Below the pieces are notes generated by a model that had not been told where the DNA came from, ran no database searches, and saw nothing but the letters and a program-made list of their open reading frames with translations. The position numbers and the translations under genes were made by a program. Shown piece by piece: positions 25,850-34,378 of a stretch of DNA of 64,000 bases. This stretch comes from Mycolicibacterium sp. P1-18 (GTDB lineage: Bacteria; Actinomycetota; Actinomycetes; Mycobacteriales; Mycobacteriaceae): positions 186,001-250,000 of the forward strand of contig NZ_NPKR01000008.1 of assembly GCF_008329535.1 (NCBI RefSeq), in the 5' to 3' direction. The stretch's first letter is position 1. Every line of letters begins with the position of its first letter.

Positions 25850-26794
25850 TTAGCGCGAGGACGCTTTATGGGCCCAGCGGTGGGGGTCGGTCTCGAGAGC
25901 GCGCCGGTCCCATTCCATCAAGTCGGCGGCCGCGCCGTAGGTGAACTCGAGGAAGTCCATTACCGCCCCGTCTGGGTCTGCCGCTTGACGTGCAAACTCG
26001 TACGGCAGCAAGTATTGACGCAGCCCGGCGTCGTAGAAGACACCGGCGGGAAGTCCGGCGGCGTCGGCAAAGCCGACCGGTTCGGGATACGCGTAGGAGT
26101 AAAACGCCCCCTCGGCCGCGCCGCCTGGCCAGAATCCACAACTGCTCAGCTCGTGTGAGTAGCCCTCTTCCATGACCCAGTCGCCGCAGTTCGGTGCCCC
26201 TCCGGGGTGCCGGGGCGCGAGGCGACCGGAGAATCGGGTGCACGCGAGGTCGAAGGAACCCCAAAAGAAGTGCACGGGACTGACCTTGCCGGTGAACCGG
26301 GCACGGAACTGACCCAGCACCCGGTCGGCTTGCACCAGTTGTCGCCAGAATGTGTTGGCCGCGGTCGGGTCGTAGCCGACGTGCGTGTCCTCGGCGAACG
26401 GGATGGCCGGGTCTACTTCGTTGGGCCCGCTGGAGACGTCAACCCCGATGCCGAGACTGCGAAGCGCGCCCAACACGTCTCGGTGGAACCGTGCCACGGA
26501 GGTGTCCCGCAAATCGATAGTGGCGGCGCCGCCGTCACTCACCCGTACCGCGAGTGCATGGTCGACGAAGTCGAACTCCATGTCGAATGCGTTGATTCCC
26601 AGGGGGATCGCCGACGTCGTCAACCCTCGCGGTGAAACGTAGAGCGGTACCTGCCACCAGTGGTTGAGCAGGGGCGCGTGGGCGAGTCGGACCTTGCCGA
26701 CGATCTGAGTCCACATGTGCAGTGATCGTCGTGTCGGTTCCCAGTCGTCCACGCGTAGTTCAGGCCAGGCAACACCCGCTCGGGCATCGGTCAT
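25850..26794 (-). CDS. DUF5996 family protein
   Basis: 314 residues; start ATG 26794 is preceded by GAGGAG. Family features are WPELRVDDWEPTRRSLHMWTQIVGKVRL, NHWWQVPLYVSPRGLTT, MEFDFVDHAL, PVHFFWGSFDLACTRFSGR and the Gly-rich EEGYSHELSSCGFWPGG followed by FYSYAYPEP. These are the standard DUF5996 blocks in order. It is a predicted soluble protein; no reaction is known. It lies 64 bases downstream of the LLM monooxygenase gene and may share its transcript. Confidence 0.85.
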   Translation of the reverse strand: MTDARAGVAWPELRVDDWEPTRRSLHMWTQIVGKVRLAHAPLLNHWWQVPLYVSPRGLTTSAIPLGINAFDMEFDFVDHALAVRVSDGGAATIDLRDTSVARFHRDVLGALRSLGIGVDVSSGPNEVDPAIPFAEDTHVGYDPTAANTFWRQLVQADRVLGQFRARFTGKVSPVHFFWGSFDLACTRFSGRLAPRHPGGAPNCGDWVMEEGYSHELSSCGFWPGGAAEGAFYSYAYPEPVGFADAAGLPAGVFYDAGLRQYLLPYEFARQAADPDGAVMDFLEFTYGAAADLMEWDRRALETDPHRWAHKASSR

Positions 26795-26858
26795 TCGAAT
26801 CTCCTCGTTGTCGTGAAACCGACTCGGCCCCTGGTGCCGAGAACGTCGACGATCGCCG

Positions 26859-27926
26859 TCATCGCACTGCTTCCGGCACCCGACGCTCGGCGAGCAGCTC
26901 TCGTACCCGGGGGATGACTTGGGTCCCGTACAGCTCGACCGAGCGCAGCCTCGCCGAAGCGGAGACGGTGCCGGCTGAGGAGTAGACCATGTCGAATCGG
27001 CCGACGTCGAGCGTGCGAATGGTGCGCGCGATCTTCGTCGCCACGGTTTCGACCGAACCGACGTACAGCGAGCCGACGGTGACGTCAGCGTCGAAGTCGT
27101 CGCGGCGCAACGGTGGCCATCCGCGCTGTGCTCCGATTCTGTCGCGGATCACGCGGTAGCCGGGGTAGAACAGCTCTTTCGCCTCCTCGTCGGTCGCCGC
27201 GACGAAGCCGGGCGAGTGCATCCCGACGGGCCGGGCCGTCGTACCGAGCTCCTCGGTCGCCTTCCGATACAGGTCGACGTAGGGCTTGAAACGATCCGGT
27301 GGGCCTCCGATGATCGCGAGCATGAGTCCAAAGCCGTAGTGGGCGGTTCTGAGCACCGACTGCGGCGACCCGCCGACTCCCACCCACGTGTTCAAGCGGC
27401 CTGACTCCGTCTTGGGGTACACGTCGGCGTCGTGCAACGCGGAGCGGGTGGTGCCTTCCCACGTGACGGGCGTTTCGTCGAGTAGACGATGAAACAGCTC
27501 GATCTTCTCCTCGAAGAGCAGCTCGTAGTCCTCTAAGTCGTAACCGAACAGTGGGAACGACTCGGTGAAGGAGCCGCGCCCGAGGATCACTTCCGCCCGG
27601 CCGTTCGAGAGCGCGTCGACCGTCGCAAAGCGCTGGAACACCCGGATCGGATCGTCGGAGGACAGCACGGTGACCCCTGATCCGAGTTGGATCCGCTCGG
27701 TCACCGTGGCGATGCCGGCGAGCACGGTATCGGGGCTCGAGATCGCGTATTCCGGCCGGTGGTGCTCGCCGACGGTGATCGCGTCGACGCCTATCTCGTC
27801 GGCCAGTACCGCCTCGTCGACGACGGCTCGGATCGCCTGCGCATGGGACATGATCTCGCCCCGATCGTTGCGGGGCAGATCGCCGAAACTGTCGATGCCG
27901 AAGGCGATCGTTGGGACTTCGGTCAT
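26859..27926 (-). CDS. LLM-class flavin-dependent oxidoreductase (luciferase-like)
   Basis: 355 residues from ATG 27926, which has AGGAG 4 bases upstream. The TIM-barrel landmarks are FGIDSFGDLP, AITVGEHHRPEYAISSPDTVLAGIATVTERIQLGSGVTVLSSDDPIRVFQRFATVDALSNGRAEVILGRG and TWVGVGGSPQSV. The HHRPEY pattern and the SSDDPIRV loop are typical of the LLM group using FMN (or F420 in mycobacteria). It probably mono-oxygenates a small substrate. It is divergent from a MarR gene, with a long inverted repeat between them that likely serves as operator. The DUF5996 gene follows it. Confidence 0.85.
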   Translation of the reverse strand: MTEVPTIAFGIDSFGDLPRNDRGEIMSHAQAIRAVVDEAVLADEIGVDAITVGEHHRPEYAISSPDTVLAGIATVTERIQLGSGVTVLSSDDPIRVFQRFATVDALSNGRAEVILGRGSFTESFPLFGYDLEDYELLFEEKIELFHRLLDETPVTWEGTTRSALHDADVYPKTESGRLNTWVGVGGSPQSVLRTAHYGFGLMLAIIGGPPDRFKPYVDLYRKATEELGTTARPVGMHSPGFVAATDEEAKELFYPGYRVIRDRIGAQRGWPPLRRDDFDADVTVGSLYVGSVETVATKIARTIRTLDVGRFDMVYSSAGTVSASARLRSVELYGTQVIPRVRELLAERRVPEAVR

Positions 27927-28006
27927 CGTGCTCCTCTTGGTAACCGCATTCGGAGTTCTCCGCGACTCCTTCGTTCGCTGCTCAGCAGACGGCGGGAGTG
28001 GTCTAA

Positions 28007-28045
28007 TTGACATATCAATCATTGCAGAAATGATTCACATGTCAA
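28007..28045. promoter_or_regulatory. Inverted repeat, probable MarR operator
   Basis: Arms TTGACATATCAATCATT (28007-28023) and AATGATTCACATGTCAA (28029-28045) are inverted and match at 14 of 17 positions around a 5-base centre. They sit between the divergent LLM gene (start 27926) and MarR gene (start 28060). The same stretch contains TTGACA, so a -35 element may overlap the operator. Placement and symmetry suggest the MarR protein represses both genes. Confidence 0.7.
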
Positions 28046-28059
28046 CTAGTAGGGGACTG

Positions 28060-28551
28060 ATGGGCACATCCAGACGCAGTGGGCATCCCACGAGCGAAGA
28101 GTTCGCGGTGTGGCGGGCCTACATCCAAACGGTTGAAATCCTCCGCGCTCGCGTGCAAGCCGAACTGCACGCGGACTCTGGGCTCTCCGAAGGCGACTAC
28201 AAGGTGTTGCTCGCGCTGAGCGAGACCGAGGAGAAGTCCTTCCGCTCCTCAGAACTCGCCGCGCACATCGAGTGGGAGCGCAGTCGGTTGTCAGGCCACC
28301 TCGGGCGCATGGAGAAGCGAGGCCTCATCCGGCGGGAGCCGTGCGCCGACGACGCCCGGGGGTGGCAAGTCGTCCTCACCGACGACGGCACGCGCGCCTT
28401 CCGTGCGAGCTTGCGCCCGCATGCGAAGGCGGTCAAGACCTACTTCATCGACGCATTCACCGACGCTCAGCTGACTGAGGTCGACGACATCACCAGGACG
28501 CTCCGCGCTCACCTTGGCCTCACCCCGATGCCCGGTAAATCCTCCAAGTGA
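28060..28551 (+). CDS. MarR family transcriptional regulator
   Basis: 163 residues from ATG 28060 with AGGGG upstream; two earlier in-frame ATGs (28030, 28039) fall inside the operator and have no ribosome-binding site. The winged HTH is visible as LSEGDYKVLLALSETEEKSFRSSELAAHIEWERSRLSGHLGRMEKRGLIRREPCADDARGWQVVLTDDG. This is the MarR pattern with its wing (DDARGWQVVLT). It is divergent from the LLM monooxygenase gene, which it probably controls together with itself. Ligands for such pairs are often small aromatic or phenolic compounds; none is shown here. Confidence 0.87.
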   Translation: MGTSRRSGHPTSEEFAVWRAYIQTVEILRARVQAELHADSGLSEGDYKVLLALSETEEKSFRSSELAAHIEWERSRLSGHLGRMEKRGLIRREPCADDARGWQVVLTDDGTRAFRASLRPHAKAVKTYFIDAFTDAQLTEVDDITRTLRAHLGLTPMPGKSSK

Positions 28552-28998
28552 CCTTCCGCCGAGTGCGGAACGTTGCAGATTGTGAGTGCCCGGGTCATGG
28601 CTTAAGGATTGAATCTTCTGCTAGGCAGAGTGATTCACGAGGGCGTAAACATCGGTGGGAGATCCGTTGGGCGCTCAACTCGACGTCGGACTCAAAACGA
28701 GACAGCTCAGGTGGCCATCACCTGCGACGCCAAGACCGGCGGCAGGGAGCCAATGAAGGCAGTCCGTCTCACCGGCCGGCGCGAGGCACGAATACCGCTG
28801 CTCGCGGCTGATTTTCGCGTTCAGGGCGGGCGATCTGAGAAGGTGGATGCTTTCGCGTTCTGGGCGAACGGCCGACTTCTTACTGGTTAGCGGTCGTATC
28901 GACTTCGGTCGTGGTGTCAGCGGTAAGCCCACAGCAGATGCCGTCACCTCGGTCACCGCGTTCACCGCGATGGCGGCCCGTCAGCGAACAGGGAAAAG
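28552..28998. other. Intergenic region holding a dispersed repeat
   Basis: No gene is supported. Frames of about 90 residues exist, but their content follows the repeat. Positions 28785-28920 align with 47155-47320, including a stretch CCGGCGCGAGGCACGAATACC against CGGCGCGACTCGCAAATACC. Confidence 0.5.
28859..28920 (+). repeat. Dispersed repeat, copy at 28.9 kb
   Basis: Contains GCGAACGGCCGACTTCTTACTGG then GGTCGTATCGACTTCGGTCGTG. This parallels ACGGCGAGGTTCACTGG and GGTCGTATCAACTTCAGTCGTG of the 56.4-kb copy. Homology to the 47.2-kb copy continues about 75 bases upstream. Confidence 0.6.
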
Positions 28999-29316
28999 TT
29001 AATCTTCCCCTAGGCCGAACCTTTCGTTCAGATCAAGCACGTGGTGCCCCTTCACAACACCGAGAATGCGATCTACCACAACGACGAAAACTGTGTTGAA
29101 GTTCCCGGTGCCGATGAGCACGTGGTCGAGGCGGTCAGAGGCGTCTCGATAGACGTAGCGCACGTCGGTGAGGTCGGTAAAGCCAAGAGCGCCGAGGTCG
29201 ACGGCGTCGACGTAGGGCCAGATGTCGAGGACGGGCTCAGCGCTCTCCGTCATATTGCGCATTGGCGAAGCGAAGCACGCCTCGAACTCTTCGGCAGACA
29301 GGAGGCGACCGTGCAC
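28999..29316 (-). CDS. Hypothetical small soluble protein
   Basis: 105 residues from a GTG at 29316. Composition is normal for a folded protein: VDLGALGFTDLTDVRYVYRDASDRLDHVLIGTGNFNTVFVVVVDR has strand-turn-strand character, and codon use fits the neighbours with G/C at third positions. It ends LNERFGLGED. There is no recognised family, membrane segment or signal peptide. It lies between two poorly coding gaps. I consider it likely but not certain to be a gene. Confidence 0.55.
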   Translation of the reverse strand: MHGRLLSAEEFEACFASPMRNMTESAEPVLDIWPYVDAVDLGALGFTDLTDVRYVYRDASDRLDHVLIGTGNFNTVFVVVVDRILGVVKGHHVLDLNERFGLGED

Positions 29317-29682
29317 GAATGAAGCCTATTTCACGACGCGTTCAGACGTCCGCGGTCTACGCGCTCATACATTCGCAACTTGACGCCCGTGTATTCCATT
29401 CGACGACATATGCCGTGTGGGCACGGAAGAAGTCTTCTTGCGGGTTGTCGGAGTCGCTGGTCGGCTGTCGTCGGCGATGATGAGTCGGCGTTCTTTCAGC
29501 CCGGTTTCGTCGGTGGCGATGTCACGTGCGGTCTCAGGTCTTCATTCTTCGTGCCGTTCGTCGACATGACAACATCGGTGCCGGTCGGTCCATCGCGAGA
29601 CGAGCGCTGAACGCCGCCCACCAAAGGTGTTGATCTTGAGATGCTTTGGCACACTGGACCTGAATTCGGGTAGCAATGGGGG
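29317..29682. other. Intergenic region without a convincing gene
   Basis: No supported frame or RNA. It is more AT-rich than its surroundings. A weak resemblance to the dispersed repeat (CATTCGCAACTTGACG, GTATTCC near 29370-29400) was seen but not counted as a copy. Confidence 0.35.
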
Positions 29683-30108
29683 TTAGAGGACGTTGTAGGT
29701 GTAGGGCGGCAGCCACCCGGGCTCATCGGGCAAGACCGTGGCAGGCGCTACCGGGTAGGTCTCCTGCGTCTGGATGGCCTCCGGCCGGTAGCCCCCGTAG
29801 CAAAAGGTGCCGTTCTCGGGGTGGTAGGGGTTGCTGCTGCACGAAACTGGCGTGTCGCGTTCCGGGGTGAAGACGGTGCGGGTGCGCTGCCAGGTTCCAT
29901 CGGACTGCTTCGGGCCGTCGCAGACCTTCCGGCGGTCGTTTCCAAGGAAGCCCCAGTGGATGACTTCGCATCCCATCGTGGGACCCGCGACCGGGCCGGG
30001 GTCGGCATGGCCGACAGCGGGGGCACCCATCGCGATCAACGCTGAGGCAGCGCTGAGGACGACTCCGCCGGCGAGGAGGCGCAACCGGTGCGAGGTAGTG
30101 ATGGTCAT
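29683..30108 (-). CDS. Secreted hypothetical protein with three likely disulfide Cys pairs
   Basis: 141 residues with a clear signal peptide (RLRLLAGGVVLSAASALIAMGAPAVGHADPG, cleavage after a GHA). The mature part is short and Cys-containing: MGCEVIHWGFLGNDRRKVCDGP, GTWQRTRTVFTPERDTPVSCSSN and GTFCYGGYRPE. CDGP plus RTR and the Tyr/Pro-rich end resemble a group of exported mycobacterial proteins of unknown function. The start ATG at 30108 follows a weak AGGGG. It is monocistronic. Confidence 0.75.
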   Translation of the reverse strand: MTITTSHRLRLLAGGVVLSAASALIAMGAPAVGHADPGPVAGPTMGCEVIHWGFLGNDRRKVCDGPKQSDGTWQRTRTVFTPERDTPVSCSSNPYHPENGTFCYGGYRPEAIQTQETYPVAPATVLPDEPGWLPPYTYNVL

Positions 30109-30377
30109 CGTAATTCCCCTGTCGTTGTTCGCTTTTCACAGTGCGTGCGGCTCATGCCGGCGATGTCTATAGCGTGTCGCAGTTCAGTGGCGACGTCTGT
30201 CCCGCGATCGGACACGGCGCAAGGGGATGCGACTCTCCCCCAATCGGGGGACACGTGCACCTACCTCGGCGCAACGTGCGTCGTCGTCGAGTACTGAGGC
30301 CACCCATTGCCACGGCATCCGTCCGTTGGTGGGCTACGTTGAAACCCATGATTCGGTCGTCAGCGGAAGGTCGATGA

Positions 30378-30620
30378 ATGGATTGGAGGAGCACGCCGAC
30401 CGGGTTGGTTGTCAGGCTGTTTGCGATCTTGGCGGCGGTGACGTTCATCGCCACGTCGCAGTACTCACGCACCGTCTTCATAACGTCGATAGTCGTTGTG
30501 ATGGTCCTGGGCGTACTGCTTACCTGGGGCCTGGTCAAGCTTCGCCGACACTTTGCGCGCTATCCGACGATCCCGAAATCGGCGCGGCCAGTTGAGGATC
30601 ACGAGTCAGACGTGAACTAA
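30378..30620 (+). CDS. Small membrane protein, two helices
   Basis: 80 residues from ATG 30378, preceded by GGAAGG. Two hydrophobic helices (residues 9-26 and 33-53) are joined by a short loop QYSRTVF. A basic segment KLRRHFARY and an acidic tail VEDHESDVN follow. No family is recognised. Length, ribosome-binding site and composition support expression; topology suggests both ends in the cytoplasm. Confidence 0.55.
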   Translation: MDWRSTPTGLVVRLFAILAAVTFIATSQYSRTVFITSIVVVMVLGVLLTWGLVKLRRHFARYPTIPKSARPVEDHESDVN

Positions 30621-30781
30621 CGCGTCGCCATCGATTTCAGGCAGTCTATTCGCCGCATGTGGCTCGTAGGACCTGGATGACCCCCGGCACGATTGATGCA
30701 GCTCCTAAGTAGCGCCCGAATGCAAGGGGATGACACCCATTGCGCGGCCGGGCCGCTTCGCATGGGGGCTCAGCGGCTTTC

Positions 30782-31408
30782 CTATGCAGAATCCGCTTCG
30801 AGGGCAGTTCGTTGCAAGAAGGCCTCGGCGTTCGTGACGCCTCGCCGTGCAAGCCGACGAACATAGACGACCTGCGCTAAGACAATCAGCAAAACCACCA
30901 CGAGGCCGACGCAGTACAGCGTCCCGAACACGGCATCATCTGAGGAGAAGAAGCGTGGTATCGCCAACAACGCTCCGGCGAGACCCAGAACCGCGCCGAA
31001 CGCCATCACCCCTTGCGCGGGTGTGCTTCGGCTTGACGACACGATGAACCCGGCGAACCGGCGCAACTGGGCGACCTCGTCATCCTGAAAAGGCTCCGCT
31101 CCGGCGATCTGGCGCCCTGCCCGCTTTCGCCCACGGAGTCCGCCCGGCATTCGCGCAGACGAGCTGGCCGGTGGCAGACCCATTGCTACGCCGACCATCA
31201 TGCCGATCAACCCCGCTGCCTGAAGCACCCCACCGACGATCGACAGAAGGACTGCCGTTTCCAAGGCTCCGTCGGCCGTGGAGCAAATTAGCGGCGACAC
31301 CAACATTTGCCCGGCCAGGATCGCGCCTCCCGCGAACAACCCGAAACACACCCACGAAAACTGCAGGACCCGCCGACCGGTCGAACTCAAGGGTGCGGGG
31401 ATCATCAA
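30782..31408 (-). CDS. Conserved membrane protein, four helices
   Basis: 208 residues. Two helices near the N-terminus (FSWVCFGLFAGGAILAGQML; AVLLSIVGGVLQAAGLIGMMVGVAMGL) and two near the C-terminus (GVMAFGAVLGLAGALLAI; LYCVGLVVVLLIVLAQVVYV) flank a 55-residue charged cytoplasmic loop containing EPFQDDEVAQLRRFAG. The end RRLARRGVTNAEAFLQRTALEAD is polar. No family with known function was recognised. It is divergent from the broken SMI1-like gene region. Confidence 0.65.
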   Translation of the reverse strand: MMIPAPLSSTGRRVLQFSWVCFGLFAGGAILAGQMLVSPLICSTADGALETAVLLSIVGGVLQAAGLIGMMVGVAMGLPPASSSARMPGGLRGRKRAGRQIAGAEPFQDDEVAQLRRFAGFIVSSSRSTPAQGVMAFGAVLGLAGALLAIPRFFSSDDAVFGTLYCVGLVVVLLIVLAQVVYVRRLARRGVTNAEAFLQRTALEADSA

Positions 31409-31780
31409 CGCACCCGGCGCGCGTACTCGACCATACGACCCACCTCACCACGTACGCTACCGTTCAGCAAGCGGATGGAAGTAGCTGTGCACGCACGTTC
31501 GCGTGTTGCAACGGTTAAATGACGAATCGCCCCGCCGTCGAAATGTCCGGACGTTGCCAACCCGTGTAGCTGCACTCGATTGAACCGCTAGGTCGCAACC
31601 CAACGGTGACCATTGGAGTCGCATTCGAGCCTCACATGCGCCAACGTTCGCTCGGCAACCGACTGCGGCCTTAATGGCCAACAACGGCTCCAGCGGCAAG
31701 AACCACGGCTGCAAGGTCCGCCGGTCGACACCCGCATCGGTCATCTGACTCGGGCGCCTGCTGCGGCTGGAGAGGTCGCA
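31409..31780. other. Intergenic region without a convincing gene
   Basis: No supported gene on either strand; a 95-residue minus-strand frame (31457-31744) has no motif and unusual Cys content. No clear promoter was identified. Confidence 0.35.
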
Positions 31781-32277
31781 TCACTGGCCGCTGGACGGCA
31801 CGAGCTGGGCGAGGTAGTCGTCGAAGGACGCGGCGACGAACGATTCGATGCCGGGCTCACGTGCCTCGGTGTCGATCACGACGACGGCGGGGTGGGTTCG
31901 AGGGCCTGCCGTGTCCGTCGGCGAACGCCGGTAGTCGAGGCACAAATCCCAATGTCCGTTCCCGTCGAACGGAATGAGCCACTCGGCTCCCGGCGGCCTG
32001 GGCTCGAAATCCTCGTCGTCGTGCCACCACGCCCCTTCTCGAGGCAGGGAAACTTCGTTCCGATGCCCCGCACGATGTCGTGCGTGGTGTTGTAGTCCCG
32101 TCCCTCGGGGAACCCGGCCTGTAGATAGCCACCGTTCTGAACGCGGAGCAAGGTGATGAGCGACTCGGGCAGCCGCACACCCAGTTGTTGCTCGGTCACA
32201 TCGAGCAGTTCATCCGTCAGCGGCGTCTGCACATAGTCCTCGTATGGCGGCAGTTGCCAAAGCTGTGCTGAAATCAT
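31781..32277 (-). pseudogene. SMI1/KNR4 family protein, frameshifted
   Basis: From ATG 32277 the frame gives the SUKH/SMI1-KNR4 start: EQQLGVRLPESLITLLRVQNGGYLQAGFPEG, then FPCLEKG. After this the frame becomes Arg-rich nonsense. One frame over, the expected continuation appears at once: AWWHDDEDFEPRPPGAEWLIPFDGNGHWDLCLDYR, and it runs on to AVVVIDTE, SFDDYLAQLV and a stop at 31781. Restoring one base in the C4 run at 32032-32035 would join both parts into about 165 residues, a normal size. SMI1/KNR4 proteins are often immunity proteins to contact-dependent toxins. Loss here is recent or an assembly error. Confidence 0.8.
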
Positions 32278-32330
32278 GGTGCGTCACGCTAGCCGCTCGG
32301 TGGCCATGTGCACTGGACCTGGCGGATTGC

Positions 32331-32420
32331 GATATCAGAAGCGGCTGCAGTTGGTTCACATGCGAAACCAATGTGCTGGTGGTATCTCACCAAATTCGAT
32401 CCGGTCGTATTCCCCCTCCA
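32331..32420 (+). repeat. Dispersed repeat, copy at 32.4 kb
   Basis: Contains TGCGATATCAGAAGCGG, CACATGCGAA, CCAATGTGCTGGTGG and ATTCGATCCGGTCGTATTCC, matching the copy at 47.25 kb block by block. A downstream block with GAATTGGGCTCGG and GGGGGAGTGGCACTG resembles the flank of the 41.6-kb copy. Confidence 0.65.
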
Positions 32421-32582
32421 GAGCAGCGAATTGGGCTCGGTGCGAGAGGGGGAGTGGCACTGTCTGCTGGCAAGATCGCGACAGACGGCCGACGGCGCCG
32501 CTGACTCCGCCCGCTTACCATCCTCGTTACCCAGTCAGGTTTTGCCGTGCTCGAACGGCGCTGACTGGTTGGACATTTCAGC

Positions 32583-33686
32583 CTATTCGGCCGTGCTGGC
32601 TAGGGCCGGGTAGTCGGTGTAGCCGTGAGCGCCGCCGCTGTAGATTGTGGCGGGATCGGGGATGGCGAGGGGTGCGCCGGTCCTGAACCGTTCGACGAGG
32701 TCGGGGTTCGAGATCAGCGGGCGACCGAACGCGATGAGGTCCGCGTGGTTCTCTTCAAGGGCACTCAGAGCCATGTCCAGGGTGTAACTGTTGTTGGCGA
32801 TGTAGAGCCCGTTGAATATGCGCCGCAGCACCTGGTAGTCGAAAGCGCCGACTCCATCGCGGGAACCGGGGGTTGGGCCCTCCATCACGTTCAGGTAGGC
32901 GAGGCCCACGCGGTTGAGTTCTCGGGCCGCATGGGTGAAAAGCGCCTCGGGACTGCTTTCGGCGATGTCACCGACCGTGCCGATCGGTGAGATGCGGATT
33001 CCAACCCGGTCGGGGCTCCAGACGCCGACGACAGCCTCGACTACCTCCATCATGAATCGCACTCGATTCGGTATCGAGCCGCCATAGTCATCGGTGCGCC
33101 GGTTGGTCTTGTCCTTGAGGAACTGGTCGATGAGGTACCCACCGCCGGCCAAGATCTCCACGCCGTCGAATCCGGCCATCCTTGCGGCCTCGGCGGCTTG
33201 CCGGAACTGTCCGATCACGCCGCCGAGTTTTTCACGTTCCAGCGCGCGGGGGGTCACACACGGCTCGAAACCGTTCTCTGTGAAGACTTGCGCACGTGGA
33301 GTGACGGCCGAAGGCGCCACGGGCAGCGCTCCGCCTGGCTGGAAGGAGGGATGAGACATTCGCCCGACGTGCCAGAGCTGGTTGAAGATCAACCCACCGG
33401 CGGCGTGGACGGCGTCGGTGACCAAGCGCCACCCCGCCACCTGCGCTTCGTTGAAAATGCCTGGCGTATAGGCGTATCCCGTCCCCTGCGGCGATATGTT
33501 CGTCGCTTCGCTGATGATCAGTCCGACGGAGGCGCGTTGCTTGTAGTACTCGGCCGTCATCGGAGTGGGGACACCTCCGCCTTCCGTCCGGCTACGCGTC
33601 ATTGGTGCCATGACGATCCGGTTGCGGAGCGTCAGGGGGCCAAGTTGAACGGGGGCGAACATTTTCGGGTGCGCGGTGATGGACAA
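32583..33686 (-). CDS. Old yellow enzyme family oxidoreductase with altered active-site pair
   Basis: 367 residues from a TTG at 33686, chosen because AGGAG lies 7 bases upstream; no ATG fits. The FMN-binding OYE barrel is clear: MFAPVQLGPLTLRNRIVMAPMTRSR, FNQLWHVGRMSHP, LIDQFLKDKTNRRTDDYGGSIPNRVRFMMEVVEAV, and DLIAFGRPLISNPDLV. The usual GVEIHGANGYL reads GVEILAGGGYL, so the His and Asn that bind the substrate oxygen are Leu179 and Gly182; Tyr184 remains. The enzyme may act on unusual substrates or bind flavin without OYE chemistry. A MarR gene is divergent with two palindromes between. Confidence 0.85.
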   Translation of the reverse strand: MSITAHPKMFAPVQLGPLTLRNRIVMAPMTRSRTEGGGVPTPMTAEYYKQRASVGLIISEATNISPQGTGYAYTPGIFNEAQVAGWRLVTDAVHAAGGLIFNQLWHVGRMSHPSFQPGGALPVAPSAVTPRAQVFTENGFEPCVTPRALEREKLGGVIGQFRQAAEAARMAGFDGVEILAGGGYLIDQFLKDKTNRRTDDYGGSIPNRVRFMMEVVEAVVGVWSPDRVGIRISPIGTVGDIAESSPEALFTHAARELNRVGLAYLNVMEGPTPGSRDGVGAFDYQVLRRIFNGLYIANNSYTLDMALSALEENHADLIAFGRPLISNPDLVERFRTGAPLAIPDPATIYSGGAHGYTDYPALASTAE

Positions 33687-33767
33687 GATGACACTCCTAA
33701 TGCGGCGCTCGACCGGCAAGATTTATCGGGGCTCCCACGCACGGCACTTCACTATCGGCGACGTTAA

Positions 33768-33818
33768 TGACAGCATGTTGTCATGACGGACTATAGCGCC
33801 ACACGACAGCATGCTGTC
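33768..33818. promoter_or_regulatory. Two palindromic operators for the MarR/OYE pair
   Basis: TGACAGCATGTTGTCA at 33768-33783 (14 of 16 symmetric) and GACAGCATGCTGTC at 33805-33818 (perfect palindrome) share the core GACAGCATG(C/T)TGTC. Their centres are 36 bases apart. They lie between the OYE start (33686) and the MarR start. The second would be inside the coding sequence if translation began at 33783, which supports the GTG at 33840 as the start. Confidence 0.75.
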
Positions 33819-33839
33819 AAGTCTGAGGAGCCAGTGTGC

Positions 33840-34280
33840 GTGGCGTTCGCGGAGCTCTTCGACCAGATCGGCAGGTTGGCGACCGTCATCGAGGCAATCG
33901 GCAACGGACTCGCGCGGCCGAGCGGTCAAAGCTTGGCCCGCTGGCAGGTTCTCGCCGCCGTCGAACCCCGGGCGACCCCGGTCTCGGGCATCGCTGAACA
34001 TCTAGGACACAGCCGGCAAAGCGTGCAGCGCATCGCCGACCTCCTCGTCGAGGATGGGCTGGCTCTCTACCGGCCCAATCCGGCGCACCGAAGGGCCAAG
34101 ATGCTCGAGATCACGCCCGCCGGGCTGACGGCGCTGCATCGGATGCGAGCGTTGTTCGATCAACTTGCCTTGCGGACGACCGCAGGTCTCGAAACTGAAG
34201 ACCTCGACCTCGCTCGACACACCCTCGACGAACTTCGTCTACGCCTCGAGGCCGAGCTGCCCAACCTCCCGGGAGCCTGA
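33840..34280 (+). CDS. MarR family transcriptional regulator
   Basis: 146 residues from the GTG at 33840, which has GAGGAG nine bases upstream and leaves both operators outside the gene. The ATG at 33783 is the alternative (165 residues) but has no ribosome-binding site and overlaps an operator. The winged HTH is TPVSGIAEHLGHSRQSVQRIADLLVEDGLALYRPNPAHRRAKMLEITPAGLTAL, with the wing at NPAHRRAKML. It is divergent from the OYE homologue and probably represses it. OYE/MarR pairs often respond to reactive electrophiles; the ligand here is unknown. Confidence 0.85.
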   Translation: MAFAELFDQIGRLATVIEAIGNGLARPSGQSLARWQVLAAVEPRATPVSGIAEHLGHSRQSVQRIADLLVEDGLALYRPNPAHRRAKMLEITPAGLTALHRMRALFDQLALRTTAGLETEDLDLARHTLDELRLRLEAELPNLPGA

Positions 34281-34378
34281 CCAACCGCGCCTCGAGAGTT
34301 GGGGCGGAGTTGCGCAACACCTACCAAGTTCACGGAATCGACACCGCCGCGTCGACTGCTGATGCTAAGTCTGGACGC

